A DNA stretch of 7,500 nt, taken from Pelagibacteraceae bacterium BACL5 MAG-120820-bin39 (GTDB lineage: Bacteria; Pseudomonadota; Alphaproteobacteria; Pelagibacterales; Pelagibacteraceae). Under the pieces are notes generated by a model, which worked only from the letters and a program-made list of their open reading frames with translations, did no database searches and had not been told where the DNA came from. Each line of letters opens with the position of its first letter. Position 1 is the first letter of the stretch. The stretch covers positions 1 to 7,500 of the forward strand of contig LIBV01000046.1 in the NCBI GenBank assembly GCA_001438335.1. The letters run 5' to 3'. Both the position numbers and the translations under genes were made by a program. Shown piece by piece: positions 5,475-7,500 of this stretch.

Positions 5475-5767
5475 TAATCTTTTAAATTAATTAACTCTTT
5501 AAATTCTTTTGAAGGTTTGAATAGCACTACCTGTCTACTAGAAATCATTTTAGTTTCTTTAGTTTTTGGATTCCTGCCAATTCTTGAATTTTTTTGTCTA
5601 ATTGAAAATGTGCCGAACTTTGATATTTTTAATTTTTTTTCATCAATTATATTTTTAAGAATTGTAGATAAGAAATCTTCAATTAAATTCTCTGATATTT
5701 GCTTTGAAAAACCAAGTTGCATATATATTAAATTAACTAAGTCTTTTTTAGTTAAATTTACTCTCAT
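5474..5767 (-). CDS. ihfA: Integration host factor alpha subunit (IHF/HU family)
   Basis: IHF-alpha pairs with IHF-beta to bend DNA sharply at specific sites. The 97-residue product, counted from the ATG at 5767, has the family's N-terminal helices (LTKKDLVNLIYMQLGFSK), the strand KLKISKFGTFSIRQK and the beta-arm tip GRNPKTKE with the DNA-intercalating proline in RNPKT, then RQVVLFKPSKEFKELIN. Position after plsX and before merR supports IhfA rather than HU or IhfB, as in other alphaproteobacteria. The frame opens one codon earlier with TTG at 5770. I prefer the ATG, which begins 4 bases after the plsX stop. The gene ends in a TAATG overlap with merR. Confidence 0.92.
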   Translation of the reverse strand: MRVNLTKKDLVNLIYMQLGFSKQISENLIEDFLSTILKNIIDEKKLKISKFGTFSIRQKNSRIGRNPKTKETKMISSRQVVLFKPSKEFKELINLKD

Positions 5768-5771
5768 CAAA

Positions 5772-6776
5772 TCAAATATTTTCTTTAATTTTACTTATTA
5801 AATCACCTTTGACAATTTTATAGCATACATCAATAGAATTAGAAAATCCCACATAATCAGTCCCTCCATGACTTTTAACAACTGGAGAATCTAAGCCTAT
5901 AAAAATTGCTCCATTATATAATCTTGGATCTAACCTTTTTTTAAATTTATTTAAATTAGACATATTCAAAAAAGAAGAAATTTTACCAATTAAATTTCCT
6001 GTCATAGCTTTTTTTAATTCACCAGTAATAAAACCAGCAGTTCCTTCAGCAGTTTTTAATGCTACATTTCCAGTAAATCCATCAGCAATAATAACATTCA
6101 CATCCCCGTTCATAAGCTGATTACCTTCTATATAACCAGAAAAATTAAAACCTTTTTGTGAATTCTTTTCATTTAATAATTGATAAGTTTCTTTAATCGT
6201 TTCATTACCTTTTAATTCTTCAGAACCAATATTAAGTAAAGCAACATTTGGATCGTCATTTGGATATAGAGATTTATATAATGATGCACCCATAATTGAA
6301 AAATCTATTAAATTTTTTGAACTACACTCAATATTAGCACCTAAGTCTAAAACCACACTCATACCCTTTTTGTTTGGCCATAATGCAGATAAAGCCGGTT
6401 TATCGATATTTTCAATCATTTTTAAATTTAATTTTGATATAATTAGTAATGCTCCTGTGTTGCCAGCAGAAATAATTATGTCTGTTTCTTTATTTTTAAC
6501 ACTTTCAATAGCTAACCACATGCTGGTATCTTTTCCTCTTTTTGCTCCCTCCAAGGGGCTATCTGTACTTTTTACAAAATTATCAGTATGAATTATTTCA
6601 AAATAATTATTTTCTATTTTGTTAGCGATACATTGTTCAATTTGAGTTTTATTGCCAAAAATCTTATAAAAAATATTTTTATTTGTTTGATTGTTTAAGA
6701 TTATTCCATCAATAATTTTTTTTGGTGAATTATCACCACCCATTGCATCAACTGCAATTTTAATTAATTCTGACAT
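5772..6776 (-). CDS. plsX: Phosphate acyltransferase PlsX
   Basis: PlsX is a peripheral membrane enzyme that makes acyl-phosphate from acyl-ACP for PlsY, at the entry to phospholipid synthesis. The 334-residue length is normal. Motifs in order are AVDAMGGDNSP (8-18), STDSPLEGAKRGKDTSM (70-86), IISAGNTGALL (101-111), VVLDLGANIEC (141-151), LLNIGSEELKGN (180-191), DGFTGNVALKTAEG (232-245) and DPRLYNGAIFIGLDSPVVKSHG (283-304). The start ATG is 19 bases after rpmF, with no Shine-Dalgarno. plsX normally precedes fabH in this type of cluster; here ihfA follows directly. Confidence 0.97.
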   Translation of the reverse strand: MSELIKIAVDAMGGDNSPKKIIDGIILNNQTNKNIFYKIFGNKTQIEQCIANKIENNYFEIIHTDNFVKSTDSPLEGAKRGKDTSMWLAIESVKNKETDIIISAGNTGALLIISKLNLKMIENIDKPALSALWPNKKGMSVVLDLGANIECSSKNLIDFSIMGASLYKSLYPNDDPNVALLNIGSEELKGNETIKETYQLLNEKNSQKGFNFSGYIEGNQLMNGDVNVIIADGFTGNVALKTAEGTAGFITGELKKAMTGNLIGKISSFLNMSNLNKFKKRLDPRLYNGAIFIGLDSPVVKSHGGTDYVGFSNSIDVCYKIVKGDLISKIKENI

Positions 6777-6795
6777 CAGTAAATTTTAGGAGCTA

Positions 6796-6978
6796 TTATT
6801 CCTTAGGGTCTAAGACTTGTCTACCCTTATACATTCCAGTTTTAAGATCTAAGTGATGAGAAAGTCTATATTCTCCAGACTTTTTATCCTCAACTATATT
6901 TTTAGTTGAAAATTTCATATTTTGAGCCCTTCTCATTCCAGTTCTGGATGGGGTTTGTTTTCGTTTTGGTACAGCCAT
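6796..6978 (-). CDS. rpmF: 50S ribosomal protein L32
   Basis: The 60-residue product has the full alphaproteobacterial L32 pattern: MAVPKRKQTPSRTGMRRAQN, then GEYRLSHHLDLKTGMYKGRQV near the C-terminal half. It contains no zinc-binding cysteines. The ATG lies 2 bases after the stop of the chaperone gene, and plsX follows 19 bases later. The rpmF-plsX pairing is widely conserved in bacteria and links a ribosomal protein gene with phospholipid synthesis. A YceD/DUF177 gene often stands just upstream of rpmF; none does here. Confidence 0.97.
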   Translation of the reverse strand: MAVPKRKQTPSRTGMRRAQNMKFSTKNIVEDKKSGEYRLSHHLDLKTGMYKGRQVLDPKE

Positions 6979-6980
6979 AA

Positions 6981-7448
6981 TTAGTGGTTATTTACACTTT
7001 TTATAAATAAATTCAAAGACTTTTTTGATAAATCATCATTAAAATTTTCAAAATATAAGACTAATTCTTCAATTTCCTTATATTCTGAAAGAAATAAAGA
7101 CAATTTTTTTATTCTTTCATTTCTATCAAAATTTTCCCAAAAATGGATTTCAGAAATCATAGCATGAAATAAATTTATATAATCTTTCATTTTTTTATTA
7201 ATAGATTGATCTCCATAACCAATTTCTCTAATGCTTAATTCGAGCTGTCTAAAGTTAAAGTCATAAATTTCTTGTAATATTTTTTTATTTTCTTCAGTTT
7301 TATAATTCTTTAAAAAAAAAGAAAAATGTAACAAAAATAAGGTTAATCTATCTGAAAAATTATCTGGTCTATTAAGAGAAAGATATAAATCTTTATTTCT
7401 AGTGAAATTTATCAAAGTATTGTAGATATTTAAGTAATTTTTACTCAT
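6981..7448 (-). CDS. Ubiquinol-cytochrome c chaperone family protein (CBP3/UQCC1-like)
   Basis: The family member in mitochondria, Cbp3, helps synthesis and assembly of cytochrome b of the bc1 complex; the bacterial role is inferred from homology. The 155-residue helical protein lacks cysteines and a signal peptide. The recognisable core is an N-terminal LYLSLNRPDNFSDRLTLFLLH segment (21-41) followed by RQLELSIREIGYGD (67-80) and NKKMKDYINLFHAMI (84-98), which match the family's LREMGVGD...KKMK region. The C-terminal third (100-155) is charged and less conserved. Such genes often occur next to DUF177-rpmF-plsX and opposite bamE in alphaproteobacteria. Its ATG sits in CATG, sharing two bases with the opposite-strand lipoprotein start. 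The identification is by motif memory and is moderately sure. Confidence 0.78.
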   Translation of the reverse strand: MSKNYLNIYNTLINFTRNKDLYLSLNRPDNFSDRLTLFLLHFSFFLKNYKTEENKKILQEIYDFNFRQLELSIREIGYGDQSINKKMKDYINLFHAMISEIHFWENFDRNERIKKLSLFLSEYKEIEELVLYFENFNDDLSKKSLNLFIKSVNNH

Positions 7449-7500
7449 GAATAAAATATTATATATATTTTTAATTTTAATTACAGTTACAAATTGTACT
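7447..7500 (+). CDS. Lipoprotein, possibly BamE (SmpA/OmlA), N-terminal part only
   Basis: Eighteen codons are present before the right edge, translating as MNKILYIFLILITVTNCT. This is a classic short lipoprotein signal peptide: Lys3, a hydrophobic core and Cys17 preceded by VTN. The -1 residue is Asn, as in the lipoprotein at the left edge. In many alphaproteobacteria bamE, encoding an outer-membrane assembly lipoprotein, lies opposite the CBP3-like chaperone gene, so BamE is the best guess from context; no BamE-specific residue is visible yet. The start overlaps that of the divergent gene by two bases, so any promoter must lie inside the neighbouring coding region. Confidence 0.62.
   Translation, partial: MNKILYIFLILITVTNCT
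7458..7486 (-). promoter_or_regulatory. Weak promoter candidate for the chaperone-rpmF-plsX operon
   Basis: On the minus strand TATAAT (7463-7458) is preceded at 17 bases by CTGTAA (7486-7481), a poor -35. It would start transcription near 7451, making the chaperone mRNA almost leaderless. The site lies inside the opposite-strand lipoprotein gene. A perfect -10 by chance is likely in such A+T-rich sequence. Confidence 0.28.

Noticed and set aside
5768..5770. TTG as the ihfA start
   Set aside because: It adds one residue only; the adjacent ATG at 5767 is the more likely start and follows the plsX stop closely.

Overview
The window is strongly A+T-rich and gene-dense, with almost no intergenic DNA. 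Protein sequences, gene order and a pair of S-adenosylmethionine (SAM) aptamers point to an alphaproteobacterium of the SAR11 clade (Pelagibacterales, Candidatus Pelagibacter-like). This assignment rests on family recognition and composition, not on a database search.

Left block (1-2034, minus strand): rplM (L13), rpsI (S9) and argC form an operon. argC overlaps the start of a lipoprotein gene that runs off the left edge. Centre (2035-2243): this 209-base divergent region is the only substantial non-coding stretch. It holds a promoter candidate for the ribosomal-protein operon and, on the plus strand, a SAM-II-type aptamer followed by a SAM-V-type aptamer. The SAM-V element runs into the Shine-Dalgarno of metY (2244-3572), a PLP enzyme that makes homocysteine or methionine from O-acetylhomoserine. 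The end product SAM would thus control entry of reduced sulfur into methionine, plausibly at two levels.

Right-centre (3565-4911): ctaA/COX15 (heme A synthase) is convergent with metY and overlaps it by 8 bases. A small AroQ-type chorismate mutase gene diverges from ctaA.

Right block (4912-7448, minus strand): in transcription order this is a CBP3/UQCC1-like ubiquinol-cytochrome c chaperone, rpmF (L32), plsX, ihfA, a MerR-type regulator and rpmG (L33). Junctions are very tight, with two TAATG stop/start overlaps. It resembles the alphaproteobacterial rpmF-plsX-fabH-ihfA-merR cluster, but fabH and the DUF177/YceD gene often found near rpmF are absent. A second lipoprotein gene, possibly bamE, starts at the right edge on the plus strand and shares a CATG start with the chaperone gene.

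No tRNA, rRNA, CRISPR array, insertion sequence or convincing intrinsic terminator was seen. No gene-free stretch exceeds 300 bases. The region is housekeeping; the most notable element is the tandem riboswitch region in front of metY. I found no evidence of a wholly new system.
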